A stretch of DNA of 64,000 nucleotides, taken from positions 118,131 to 182,130 of the forward strand of contig DFLF01000016.1 of NCBI GenBank assembly GCA_002373675.1, given 5' to 3'. The notes beneath the pieces were generated by a model, which was not told where the DNA came from, ran no database searches, and saw only the letters and a list, made by a program, of their open reading frames with translations. Source of the stretch: Pseudobutyrivibrio sp. UBA3626 (GTDB taxonomy: Bacteria > Bacillota > Clostridia > Lachnospirales > Lachnospiraceae). Of this stretch, positions 52,704 to 60,936 are shown one piece after another. A program made the position numbers and the translations under genes. How positions within the stretch are numbered: the stretch's first letter is position 1; the number at the start of each line of letters is the position of its first letter.

Positions 52704-53105
52704 TTGGCTAAGAAGAATGACAATAAGTACTATGGTACTGGAAGAAGAAAATCATCTGTTGCTAGAGTATATCTTGTACCTGGAACAGGTAAGATTACAA
52801 TAAATAAAAGAGATATTGATGAATATCTTGGTCTTGAGACACTTAAGGTTGTTGTAAGACAGCCACTCGTTGCTACTGATACAGTTGATAAGTATGATGT
52901 GCTTGTTAACGTAAAGGGTGGTGGATACACAGGACAGGCCGGTGCAATCAGACATGGTATTGCAAGAGCTTTACTTGAGGTTGATGCTGATTACAGACCA
53001 ACACTTAAGTCAGCCGGATACTTAACAAGAGATCCTCGTATGAAGGAAAGAAAGAAGTACGGTTTGAAGAGCGCACGTCGTGCACCACAGTTCTCTAAGA
53101 GATAA
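52704..53105 (+). CDS. rpsI: 30S ribosomal protein S9
   Basis: 133 aa from a TTG with TAGGAGG upstream. GTGRRKSSVARVYLVPGTG at the start, GGGYTGQAGAIRHGIARALL in the middle and the basic tail ending FSKR. The last codons and the terminator after them recur at 56972-57028, so this 3' end looks like the attachment point of the downstream island. Confidence 0.98.
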   Translation: MAKKNDNKYYGTGRRKSSVARVYLVPGTGKITINKRDIDEYLGLETLKVVVRQPLVATDTVDKYDVLVNVKGGGYTGQAGAIRHGIARALLEVDADYRPTLKSAGYLTRDPRMKERKKYGLKSARRAPQFSKR

Positions 53106-53119
53106 TAAAACAAATCATT

Positions 53120-53147
53120 CCCTCGCAGTTTTGCGGGGGATTTTTTT
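53120..53147 (+). terminator. Terminator of rplM-rpsI
   Basis: CCCTCGCA-GTTT-TGCGGGGG stem with a run of seven T. Related terminators follow the KAP gene (57001) and the lipoprotein gene (62820). Confidence 0.9.
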
Positions 53148-53153
53148 GTGATT

Positions 53154-53178
53154 ACCGCAGTTCCTGCGGTGGTTTTTT
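53154..53178 (+). terminator. Second terminator after rpsI
   Basis: ACCGCAG-TTC-CTGCGGT stem, then TTTTTT. It is absent from the duplicate at 56972-57041. Confidence 0.8.
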
Positions 53179-53192
53179 GTATATGATACTGT

Positions 53193-53449
53193 CTTCTGAG
53201 TAATGGATGGGGTGGTGCAAAAGTATTCTCATACTTTGGTGCTTCTTCGCTAAGTATATGTAAGTAATTGAGGTGACATAGCCTGCAATATGTGGACAGG
53301 AACCGGGGTTCGATCTGCCATCCCGGCAGCGAACCCCTATTTCCAGCATCCCTGCCGGAAATTTCCTTCACTGAATCAATTACTAACATATACTAAGCTT
53401 GAATCAATAAGCATGAGAATACCTTTGCACCCCCCATTCCACACAGAAG
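53193..53449. mobile_element. 257-bp palindromic MITE-like element, copy 1
   Basis: Ends CTTCTG...CAGAAG. The inverted repeat runs far inward: GGTGCAAAAGTATTCTCAT at left against ATGAGAATACCTTTGCACC at right, then AGTATATGTAAGTAATTGA against TCAATTACTAACATATACT. The centre holds two GC-rich hairpins (GGGGTTCG/CGAACCCC and a TTCC/GGAA stem). It is near-identical to 57042-57303. No target duplication is visible around this copy. Confidence 0.85.
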
Positions 53450-53461
53450 GCAGTGCCATAA

Positions 53462-53548
53462 TCTACAAAACTGTAGAACTCTACAATTTTGTAGATTATA
53501 AAAACATAATGTGATAAAATGTAATTGACAAAACTGTAGAATTCTACA
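53462..53548 (+). promoter_or_regulatory. Operator array TGTAGANNTCTACA before the second ATPase gene
   Basis: Palindrome TGTAGA-AC-TCTACA at 53472-53485 and TGTAGA-AT-TCTACA at 53535-53548, exactly 63 bases (six turns) apart, both inside the longer match AAACTGTAGAAYTCTACAATTT. Extra half-sites TCTACA (53462) and TGTAGA (53490) flank the first. The second overlaps the promoter/ribosome-site region of the ATPase gene. A dimeric repressor is likely; none is adjacent. Confidence 0.7.
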
Positions 53549-53562
53549 ATTTAGGAGATTAT

Positions 53563-54867
53563 ATGATAAAACGAGATAGATATCTAAAACAGTTGATTAA
53601 TGCTAAAAATAACGGATTTCCGAAGGTGATAACAGGTGTGAGAAGATGTGGAAAATCCTTTCTTCTTAAAGAAATCTATAGAGAATACTTGCTATCGGAG
53701 AATATTCCGGAGAGCAGGATAATTATCTTGGAATTGGATGATGATAAAAATAGTAAGTATCGTGACCCTTTAGAACTAGGAGTTTATATAAGGGAAAAAT
53801 GCAAAGAAAAAGATAATTACTATATTTTTATAGATGAAATACAGAAGGTATATTCTATAATAAATCCTAATTTCACTGGTGGTAAACATGTTTTAGCGGA
53901 TGCTAATGATACCGAAGTAATATCATTCGTTGATGTTGTACTTGGGCTATCAAGAGAAAAGAATATAGATTTATATGTGACGGGATCAAATTCTAAAATG
54001 CTGTCTTCAGATATAATTACTGAATTTAGAGATAAGGCAACAAACATAAATCTTTCTCCGCTCTCATTTGAAGAATACTATGGGTATGTCGGAGGTTCTG
54101 CAATAGAAGCATTATATTCATATATGCAATACGGAGGAATGCCATTGGCTGTACTAAAAAGTGACGAAGAGCGAAAAGACTATCTAAAGAGATTATTCAC
54201 TACAACATATTTTGCTGATATTGTAGAAAGGAATCAGTTGAAAAGGGGAGAAGCGTTAGATGAATTATGTAATATTATTAGTTCTTCAACAGGTTCACTA
54301 CTTAATTCTGAAAGAATAGCCAATACGTTTGAAAGTGTCAGACATGAAAATATTGACAAGCAGACGGTAGAAAACTATATTGGTTACTTTAAAGATGCTT
54401 TCCTTTTGCGTGAGGCTAAACGTTATGATTTAAAGGGGCGAAAAGAAATTGGCGCACTAAGAAAGTATTATTTTATTGACACTGGATTGCGGAATGCTCG
54501 TTTAAATTTTGCCTTTCCTGATGAAGGACAAATGCTTGAAAACATTGTCTATAACGAACTTTGTTATAATGGATATTCTGTTAATGTTGGGGCGTTTGAT
54601 ACTGTAGAAAAAGATAAAAATGGGAAATCAGTTCGTAAGAATAATGAGGTTGATTTCTACGCGACTAAAGGTCTGAGATCTCTTTATATCCAGGTTACTG
54701 CCGATATTTCTAACGCAGATACACGAGAAAGAGAAATACGCCCTTATTTTAAGTTGAATGATCAGATACAAAAGATACTCGTTGTAAATAGACCGATTGG
54801 CGAGACCCTGGATGAGAACGGTTTTTCTATTATAGGAATTACAGATTTTTTGTTGAAATATATATAG
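53563..54867 (+). CDS. AAA-type ATPase with DUF4143 domain (second copy in window)
   Basis: 434 aa. Walker A GVRRCGKS (25-32), Walker B YIFIDEIQ (about 86-93), LYVTGSNSKML sensor, FEEYYGY and YMQYGGMPLAVL, then the C-terminal nuclease-like NEVDFYATKGLRSLYIQV. Same family as 577-1899 but divergent. AGGAG lies 5 bases before the ATG. It is followed after about 30 bases by the KAP gene, suggesting a two-gene unit flanked by direct repeats. The role is unsettled; a defence or stress role is inference. Confidence 0.8.
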   Translation: MIKRDRYLKQLINAKNNGFPKVITGVRRCGKSFLLKEIYREYLLSENIPESRIIILELDDDKNSKYRDPLELGVYIREKCKEKDNYYIFIDEIQKVYSIINPNFTGGKHVLADANDTEVISFVDVVLGLSREKNIDLYVTGSNSKMLSSDIITEFRDKATNINLSPLSFEEYYGYVGGSAIEALYSYMQYGGMPLAVLKSDEERKDYLKRLFTTTYFADIVERNQLKRGEALDELCNIISSSTGSLLNSERIANTFESVRHENIDKQTVENYIGYFKDAFLLREAKRYDLKGRKEIGALRKYYFIDTGLRNARLNFAFPDEGQMLENIVYNELCYNGYSVNVGAFDTVEKDKNGKSVRKNNEVDFYATKGLRSLYIQVTADISNADTREREIRPYFKLNDQIQKILVVNRPIGETLDENGFSIIGITDFLLKYI

Positions 54868-54896
54868 TTTTAGTATTGTGCGAGGTGATTTTATAT

Positions 54897-56876
54897 ATGA
54901 AGGGTACAGACATAGTAAAGGAGATAGAACGATATCTTCAAGATAATGTATACAATTATGCTGTTTTAATTGACGGTGAATGGGGCAGCGGGAAAACATA
55001 TTTTGTAAAAAATGAATTGAAGACAGCGATCGAACAAGCGAGAGTGGGAGAAAACCAGCGGAAAGTTATGTATGTATCACTTTACGGCTGCCAATCTATA
55101 GAGGATGTGCAAAAAAACTTAGTGTGGGAATTTGCCAGTAAGATAAACAAAGCAAAAAAAGGCAAGGAAAAACATGGTGGAGAAAAGGAAGAAAACGAAG
55201 ATGGTATATATACTAATATGGTGCTTGATTCGGCTGCTTCAAGCACAAAGAAAATTTTGGGTGGACTTGCAAAAAGGGTTTTTCCAGAAGAGTCCTTGTT
55301 TGATGTTGCATTAGATTGGATTAGAACAAGATCATATGTTTTTATTTTCGATGATCTTGAAAGGTGTAATTGCAATCTAAACGAAATTTTTGGTTTCATA
55401 AATGGCATGGTGGAACATGATGGAGCCAAAGTAATTATAGTTGCAAACGAAAAAGAAATATCAACAGAAATTGTTCCAGATAGAATTGAACAGCAATACA
55501 TGGTGGCGCTTAATGATGGGGTTCTTTGGCCGGCATATGAAGAAAAAAATCAGTTTAAGTATTGGTTAGGTCAAAGGCATCAGAATTCAAATAAAAAACT
55601 AACTTTAAGTGAATTGGAATACCGTCGAAACGAGCTTTTTCCTATGGCAGAATCGAATGAAGATTATAAAAAGATTAGAGAGAAGTTAATAGGGGTTACG
55701 CTGAGGTACGATGCAGACTACATGCATATTATTGACACACTGATTGACAAAACAGGTTACAAGGAAGATGTTAGGAATATAATAAGACGAAATACTGCAT
55801 TTATAAGTCATAGGATGGATAATTTATCGCATCATAATCTGCGTACAATTCAATTTTTCTTGTCAAAAGTCAACTTTTTGATAGTAAAGCTAAATACTCT
55901 ATCAATTGATCCAGAGTATAAGGAAAAGATAGAGGATTATGTTGTGAAGGAATGCTTTGATTTTGCTGCGAAATATAAAAGCAACTATATTGCGCCGAAA
56001 GATGATGTTGTTTTTTTGTCATCCTCAAGCAGTAAGCCATTAGCTCTGTCGATAAAAGCATATGTTGAGAGTGGGGAGTATGATTCTGAAAGTTTTATCA
56101 ATGAAATAAGCGGAATAAAAGATTTTTATATGGCTCACATTGATACGGACGATCCCTACAGTAAACTGTATAATAATTACTATTATTTAACTCAGAACGT
56201 ATGCGAGGATTATTTGGAAGAAATGATCGCGAAACTGGAAAGGGATGGATATCCCATGTCTATATATGTCAAGATTCTAAGCCTTATGTCAAGTTTAGAA
56301 GAAATAGGTTTTAAAGAATCATTTTCTCAACGTGTTCTTTCTGCTATGATTAAGAACCTAAAGGATTGTAATTATACGGGTGAGATAACCATTGATAAGT
56401 TTTATTTTAACGAAGAAAATATATACAAGAAAGCCGTTTCTTTTGCAACAAAGATAAATGAAGAGATTAAGCTTCATAATGCAAAATATAAACGCGCTAG
56501 TTTACGTGATATATTGTTACTTGATACATGGGTTGATGGCTTGAACACCTATGTCAAATCAGGGAACAAACGTTATATAGAGGATCAGGTCATTTTTTCA
56601 TTGGCTGAACCAACAGATTGGATTAATGCTATAACGAGAAGCTCCTCGGCAGATATACATGATTTTCGCAGTTGGATGTGGTCCGTGTATCCGAATGATT
56701 TAAAGCGAGCTAGTTTTGAAGCTGATTGGAATACTATGAAAATGATTCATGATGGTATACACGCAAAGGAAGAGAACGACCTAATAAAACGTAGAGCATT
56801 AGAATTAGTCGTTTGGCAGATTGAAGAAACTTATAAGAATAATACTGGTGAAGAATATAAAACCTCAGGAATGTAA
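54897..56876 (+). CDS. KAP-family P-loop NTPase
   Basis: 659 aa from ATG 54897 (GAGGTGAT upstream). Walker A GEWGSGKT (27-34), a charged insertion of about 30 residues near 85-105, and Walker B FIFDDLERC (149-157) followed by IIVANEKE, the KAP pattern. A long helical C-terminal region of about 450 residues has no recognised domain. No membrane spans are obvious. KAP NTPases are frequent in defence and conflict loci. It pairs with the DUF4143 ATPase upstream. Confidence 0.8.
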   Translation: MKGTDIVKEIERYLQDNVYNYAVLIDGEWGSGKTYFVKNELKTAIEQARVGENQRKVMYVSLYGCQSIEDVQKNLVWEFASKINKAKKGKEKHGGEKEENEDGIYTNMVLDSAASSTKKILGGLAKRVFPEESLFDVALDWIRTRSYVFIFDDLERCNCNLNEIFGFINGMVEHDGAKVIIVANEKEISTEIVPDRIEQQYMVALNDGVLWPAYEEKNQFKYWLGQRHQNSNKKLTLSELEYRRNELFPMAESNEDYKKIREKLIGVTLRYDADYMHIIDTLIDKTGYKEDVRNIIRRNTAFISHRMDNLSHHNLRTIQFFLSKVNFLIVKLNTLSIDPEYKEKIEDYVVKECFDFAAKYKSNYIAPKDDVVFLSSSSSKPLALSIKAYVESGEYDSESFINEISGIKDFYMAHIDTDDPYSKLYNNYYYLTQNVCEDYLEEMIAKLERDGYPMSIYVKILSLMSSLEEIGFKESFSQRVLSAMIKNLKDCNYTGEITIDKFYFNEENIYKKAVSFATKINEEIKLHNAKYKRASLRDILLLDTWVDGLNTYVKSGNKRYIEDQVIFSLAEPTDWINAITRSSSADIHDFRSWMWSVYPNDLKRASFEADWNTMKMIHDGIHAKEENDLIKRRALELVVWQIEETYKNNTGEEYKTSGM

Positions 56877-56971
56877 TTGACGACAAAATTAATGGATGTT
56901 TCATTTGCTTATTGTAAGTCTGCAAAGCTACCACCAGTCGTGTACCACGATTCTAAAAACATTATTTTTCT

Positions 56972-57041
56972 TTCTCAAAAAGATAATAAGACAAATTATC
57001 CCCTCATGGTTTTGCGAGGGATTTTTTGTATGAAATATAGC
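56972..57041 (+). repeat. Duplicate of the rpsI 3' end and terminator (att-like site)
   Basis: Bases 56972-56986 read TTCTCAAAAAGATAA, which would encode FSKR-stop like the end of rpsI (two synonymous differences), and the match continues through ATAARACAAAT and the CCCTC...TTTTGCGAGGGATTTTTTGT hairpin to about 57028. Identity to 53091-53147 is about 83 percent by hand. The hairpin also serves as terminator of the KAP gene. It is followed by MITE copy 2. Confidence 0.7.
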
Positions 57042-57303
57042 CTTCTGAGTGTGGGATGGGGTGGTGCAAAAGCATTCTCATACTTTGGTGATTCTTCGCT
57101 AAGTATATGTAAGTAATTGAGGTAACATAGTCTGCAATATGTGGACAGGAACCGGGGTTCGATCTGCCATCCCGGCAGCGAACCCCCTATTTCCGGCGTC
57201 CCTGCCGGAAATTTCCTTCACTGAATCAATTACTAACATATACTAAGCTTGAATCAATAAGCATGAGAATACTTTTGCACCCACCCCCCATTCCACACAG
57301 AAG
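57042..57303. mobile_element. 262-bp palindromic MITE-like element, copy 2
   Basis: Same element as 53193-53449, ends CTTCTG...CAGAAG. It is flanked by a perfect 5-bp direct repeat ATAGC (57037-57041 and 57304-57308), consistent with a target-site duplication. The rest of the 558-base gap before the next gene holds only the rpsI-like terminator and a promoter. Confidence 0.85.
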
Positions 57304-57347
57304 ATAGCGAAAAAACGCTAGGTTTTCTTTCCAAATTGAAAAGAGAG

Positions 57348-57376
57348 TTGACTATGCGAGTATATGATAATATAAT
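57348..57376 (+). promoter_or_regulatory. Promoter of the AbiEi-like gene
   Basis: TTGACT (57348-57353), 17-base spacer, TATAAT (57371-57376): near-consensus. Confidence 0.85.
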
Positions 57377-57434
57377 TTCAGCGAGATTATGCAAAACATA
57401 ACAAAATGCAGATGATTATCAAAGAGGAATTATT

Positions 57435-57977
57435 ATGTTAAGAACACGTGCTGAATGTATAAAAGAATATGGGTCAGACTATTATATAAATCGGCTTATC
57501 GTTGAAGGAAAACTTTTTCGCATAGAGAAAGGTATTTTCTCAGAGAAAGAATACGTTCCTGAACTGGTTATCTTGTCATATAAATACCCTAGAGCGGTTA
57601 TTACGATGGATACAGCCTTTTATTTGTATGGATTTACAGATGTAGTACCGGATTTATGAACCATGGCAACAAAAAGAGAAGTCGCACCTATATCGGATAA
57701 ACGTGTGAAGCAGATATTTATGCCGGGAGATATTCTTGCACAAGGGAATACAAGATTGGAGTATAAAGGGTATGATTTGCTAATATTTGATCGAGAACGT
57801 ATGCTTGTAGAACTTGTAAGATACAAAAGCAAACTTCCCTTTAATTACTATAAAAAGATTCTTGGAAATTACCGCAAAATCTTGCCACAATTAAACACAG
57901 AGAAAATACGTAATTATGCAGAGGCTGTACCCAAAAGTGACAAGGTAATCAGAACTCTGTGTACGGAGGTATATTAG
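57435..57977 (+). pseudogene. AbiEi-like antitoxin/regulator interrupted by an in-frame TGA
   Basis: Two open pieces in the same frame, 57435-57659 and 57663-57977, join into one about 180-residue protein if the TGA at 57657-57659 is ignored. The first part is a wHTH of the AbiEi type (AECIKEYGSDYYINRLIVEGKLFRIEKGIF). The second is the AbiEi body (TKREVAPISDKRVKQIFM, YDLLIFDRERMLVELVRYKSKLPFNYYKKIL, NYRKILPQL). An ATG right after the stop could restart translation. No AbiEii toxin follows. The promoter is intact, so decay may be recent. Confidence 0.75.
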
Positions 57978-57980
57978 TGA

Positions 57981-58271
57981 TTGATCTTAAAAAATGGTAA
58001 TCCAGTAAGTGAAAGAAAAGCGTTAGTAAAAAACGCGCAAAACAGAGATTTTATGGATGAAGATTGGTCATATAGCTTGTTTATTGGTTGGGGTAAAATA
58101 AGGCGTGTAAGTAGAAGGTATATGGGTGACAATATATTACATGTGTTGTATTTTTTAAAATATTTCTTGCGTTATCAATATAGTAGGACTATAATTAAAC
58201 AGAACAAATGTTCTGCTAATGCAAATTACTTTAATAAATACAATAGTGTAAGAAATCGTAATAAAAAATGA
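57981..58271 (+). CDS. Hypothetical short frame downstream of the AbiEi-like gene
   Basis: 96 aa from a TTG with GGAGG some bases before it. The first half (GNPVSERKALVKNAQNRDFMDEDWSYSLFIGWGKIRR) looks protein-like. The second half is low-complexity Asn/Lys/Tyr, as in A/T-rich noncoding DNA. It could be the remnant of a toxin gene or simply chance. No family was recognised. Confidence 0.3.
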   Translation: MILKNGNPVSERKALVKNAQNRDFMDEDWSYSLFIGWGKIRRVSRRYMGDNILHVLYFLKYFLRYQYSRTIIKQNKCSANANYFNKYNSVRNRNKK

Positions 58272-58421
58272 ATATAATTTATCTAGGCATAAAAATAATA
58301 ATATATTAAAGTAGAGTGCAAATTATAAATGTTATGCTAGAAAAAAGATTTGATTGATTAGAAATCGGGCAATTTTGGATAATACATATAATCAAATGAT
58401 AGTAATAATGAGGAAGAATTA

Positions 58422-59522
58422 GTGAACATGAAAGATGACAAATTGATAGCTGTAGATTTGTTTTGTGGGTGTGGTGGTTTTTCATATGGATTTCAAGAAG
58501 CTGGGTTCGAAATGGTTTTAGGTATTGATATGTGGAAAGACGCAATCATTACATACAAACATAATTTTCCACATGCTCGCGTGATAAATGATGATATAAC
58601 GAAGGTTAGCGTAGATGAAATACTAAAAAAAGCTGAATGTGAAAAAAGTGAAATTGATGTAATCATAGGAGGACCACCGTGTCAAGGTTTTTCAGTTTCA
58701 GGAAAAAGAATGATAGATGACCCAAGAAATAAGTTGTATAAGTCTTTTGTCAACTTAGTATCTGAAATTTGCCCAAAAGTGTTTGTTATGGAAAATGTTC
58801 CAGGATTAATTAGATTATTTGGTGGTAAGGTCAAGGAAGAAGTTTTAAGTGACTTTTCAGCAATTGGATATAGTGTAAAAATGCAACAATTATCGTCAGA
58901 AGAGTATGGCGTACCACAGCAAAGAAAAAGAGTCTTTTTTGTGGGATTGAATAAAGATTTTTTCGATTCAAGTGTTGAGTTTTTGTTTCCAACACCAACA
59001 TATGGTGATGGTTTAAACAAGATTATTACATGCAAAGATGCAATTTCAGACTTAGATTTTGTTCCGGATGATATATCTTTAGGGGAGGATATAGACTATC
59101 AGTTACCACCAAGCAATGATTATCAAAAAATGATGAGAAAGGATAGCTTATCAATAAAAAATCACTCTATTACAATTCATAAAGAAAAAACAAAGCAGAT
59201 TATTGCTATGGTTCCTGATGGGGGGAACTATAAAGACTTACCGACAGAATTACAAGATACAAGAAGAGTAAATATTGCTTGGACAAGAATGAATAGCGAA
59301 AAGCCTTGTTTTACAATTGATACTGGGCATAATCATCATTTCCACTATAAGGAGAATAGAGTTCCTACTGTTAGGGAGTCGGCAAGAATACAGTCTTTTC
59401 CAGACAAATTTGAATTCATTGGAATTAAGACAAGTCAATTGAAACAAGTAGGAAATGCAGTGCCACCGTTAATGGCAAAAGCTATAGCAAAACAAGTTAT
59501 TGATGTAATAGAAAGGGGATGA
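58422..59522 (+). CDS. DNA (cytosine-5) methyltransferase, first of the pair
   Basis: 366 aa from GTG 58422 (AGGAAG 5 bases upstream) or ATG 58428. 5mC motifs in order: AVDLFCGCGGFSYGF (I), IIGGPPCQGFSVSG (IV, catalytic Cys), VFVMENVPGL (VI), YGVPQQRKRVFFVG (VIII), RESARIQSFPDKF (IX) and QVGNAVPPLMAKAIA (X). It methylates cytosine to protect DNA from the nuclease encoded next, 4 bases downstream. Confidence 0.95.
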   Translation: MNMKDDKLIAVDLFCGCGGFSYGFQEAGFEMVLGIDMWKDAIITYKHNFPHARVINDDITKVSVDEILKKAECEKSEIDVIIGGPPCQGFSVSGKRMIDDPRNKLYKSFVNLVSEICPKVFVMENVPGLIRLFGGKVKEEVLSDFSAIGYSVKMQQLSSEEYGVPQQRKRVFFVGLNKDFFDSSVEFLFPTPTYGDGLNKIITCKDAISDLDFVPDDISLGEDIDYQLPPSNDYQKMMRKDSLSIKNHSITIHKEKTKQIIAMVPDGGNYKDLPTELQDTRRVNIAWTRMNSEKPCFTIDTGHNHHFHYKENRVPTVRESARIQSFPDKFEFIGIKTSQLKQVGNAVPPLMAKAIAKQVIDVIERG

Positions 59523-59526
59523 GCTT

Positions 59527-60936
59527 TTGTATAATCGTCTAAATCAATTCCGGTGTATCATTATTAGAGGAAAATCACAGAAAGAAATAGATGATTTATT
59601 ACCTGCATATGCGAAAGTAATTGATGATATTACACCCTGCACCTCAGAGGATTTTTCAAAAAAGTTTAATGAGTTATTAGCACCATATTTATCAACGGAT
59701 AAAAGGTTAAAGAAGACCTTGGACAATCACAGAACAGAAATTGCAGGAAAACTATTTGGAATGTATTATGTAGAAGATGATGGATATGTATACGCATCGG
59801 ACAGAACCAAGAAGTTCTTGAAAGATAATGATCAGCCGGCTTTTTTTAAAGATTTATGCTACAAAATGCAGTTTCCAAACGGAATGCAAAAACCGCAAAC
59901 TTTTCAACCGTTGTTAGACAATAAAATATCTATCAGACCTAATGCTTTTTTATTAAGGATATTGCAATTGGCGGCAGACAAGCATTTGATTTTGTCAAAA
60001 AGAGAAATTGGATTTTACATACTAAATTCATTGGACGTGTTACAGGGTATTGCAGTTCCAGAAGAAGTTATGGAGGCTATAGAGGAAGATAGAAACAACG
60101 GTATTGAAAGAAAAATAGAAACTGAAGGCAAGGCATCATCATACAACTATCAGCACATTAATGAGCAGATAAACTATTTAGAATTAGCCAACCTTGTTTA
60201 CACCAACAATTTAGGAGAAGTTTGGTTAAATCAAAATGAAAAAGATGCGATTCAGATTTTTGCGTCGGATTGGAATAAAGCCCCAAACTTTGATGTGTAT
60301 GCATATGATTTATCAGAGGTCGATGGACGAAAACGATTCGAAGTGGATTGGACAGTGTATTATGGAAAATTAAGTGATAAAGTACAGCAATTTGATACGA
60401 CTGCGAGAGCTTTGGGTGTTGCTGATGAGCTGCCTACAAAGAAAAAGGATTCCGGACAATCAACCGTTGAAATTGGTGATGAGGGAGAAGCGTTTGTTCT
60501 TGAATACGAAAAGCGTCGTGTATTTCAGTTTAATCCAAGACTTGTAAATAGAGTATTAGCTTTAGGTAAGACCAGAGGCTTGGGATACGATATTCAGTCA
60601 GTAGTAGCAGAAGCAGGCGATAAGGCGGATTTTGCAAAGTACATTGAGGTTAAATCTACAAAGAGGGTAACGGAACCTGATCTAAGTGATGCATATTGGA
60701 TGGACACCCTCAATATTACGAGAAATGAATGGATCGCAGCACAGCAGCATGGAGAGTTTTATTGCATTTATAGAGTCTATTTTGTAAGAGGGCGTGTGCT
60801 TATGTATGTAATTAACAACATACATAAGAAACAAATAGAAAATAAAATTGATGTAGTGCCACTTACCTATAGAATTGATTTTGGCAAAGATGCAATTGAT
60901 CAAATAGTTATAGAGGAGATTAAGAAAAATGTATAA
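59527..60936 (+). CDS. Predicted restriction endonuclease with C-terminal DUF3883 domain
   Basis: 469 aa from a TTG (GGGGAT upstream). The N-terminal ~300 residues resemble no domain I know. The C-terminus is DUF3883: IGDEGEAFVLEYEKRRV, GLGYDIQSVVAE and KYIEVKSTKR form the E...D...ExK set of a PD-(D/E)XK nuclease. Lying between two cytosine methyltransferases and overlapping the second by 8 bases, it is most likely the cleaving enzyme of this system. The recognition sequence is unknown. Confidence 0.8.
   Translation: MYNRLNQFRCIIIRGKSQKEIDDLLPAYAKVIDDITPCTSEDFSKKFNELLAPYLSTDKRLKKTLDNHRTEIAGKLFGMYYVEDDGYVYASDRTKKFLKDNDQPAFFKDLCYKMQFPNGMQKPQTFQPLLDNKISIRPNAFLLRILQLAADKHLILSKREIGFYILNSLDVLQGIAVPEEVMEAIEEDRNNGIERKIETEGKASSYNYQHINEQINYLELANLVYTNNLGEVWLNQNEKDAIQIFASDWNKAPNFDVYAYDLSEVDGRKRFEVDWTVYYGKLSDKVQQFDTTARALGVADELPTKKKDSGQSTVEIGDEGEAFVLEYEKRRVFQFNPRLVNRVLALGKTRGLGYDIQSVVAEAGDKADFAKYIEVKSTKRVTEPDLSDAYWMDTLNITRNEWIAAQQHGEFYCIYRVYFVRGRVLMYVINNIHKKQIENKIDVVPLTYRIDFGKDAIDQIVIEEIKKNV

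Noticed and set aside
53290..53330. GGTTCGA stretch inside the palindromic elements resembling a tRNA T-arm (also in copy 2 near 57159)
   Set aside because: The surrounding bases fold as a simple long hairpin with GGGGTTCG/CGAACCCC; no acceptor stem, D-arm or anticodon arm can be built.
56877..57116. Frame of 79 codons after the KAP gene
   Set aside because: TTG start without a ribosome site, crossing a terminator and a MITE end; not protein-like after the first 20 residues.
57657..57659. TGA as a recoded tryptophan codon in the AbiEi-like gene
   Set aside because: TGA is used as a normal stop by other genes in the window (for example at 59520-59522), so a mutation is the simpler reading.
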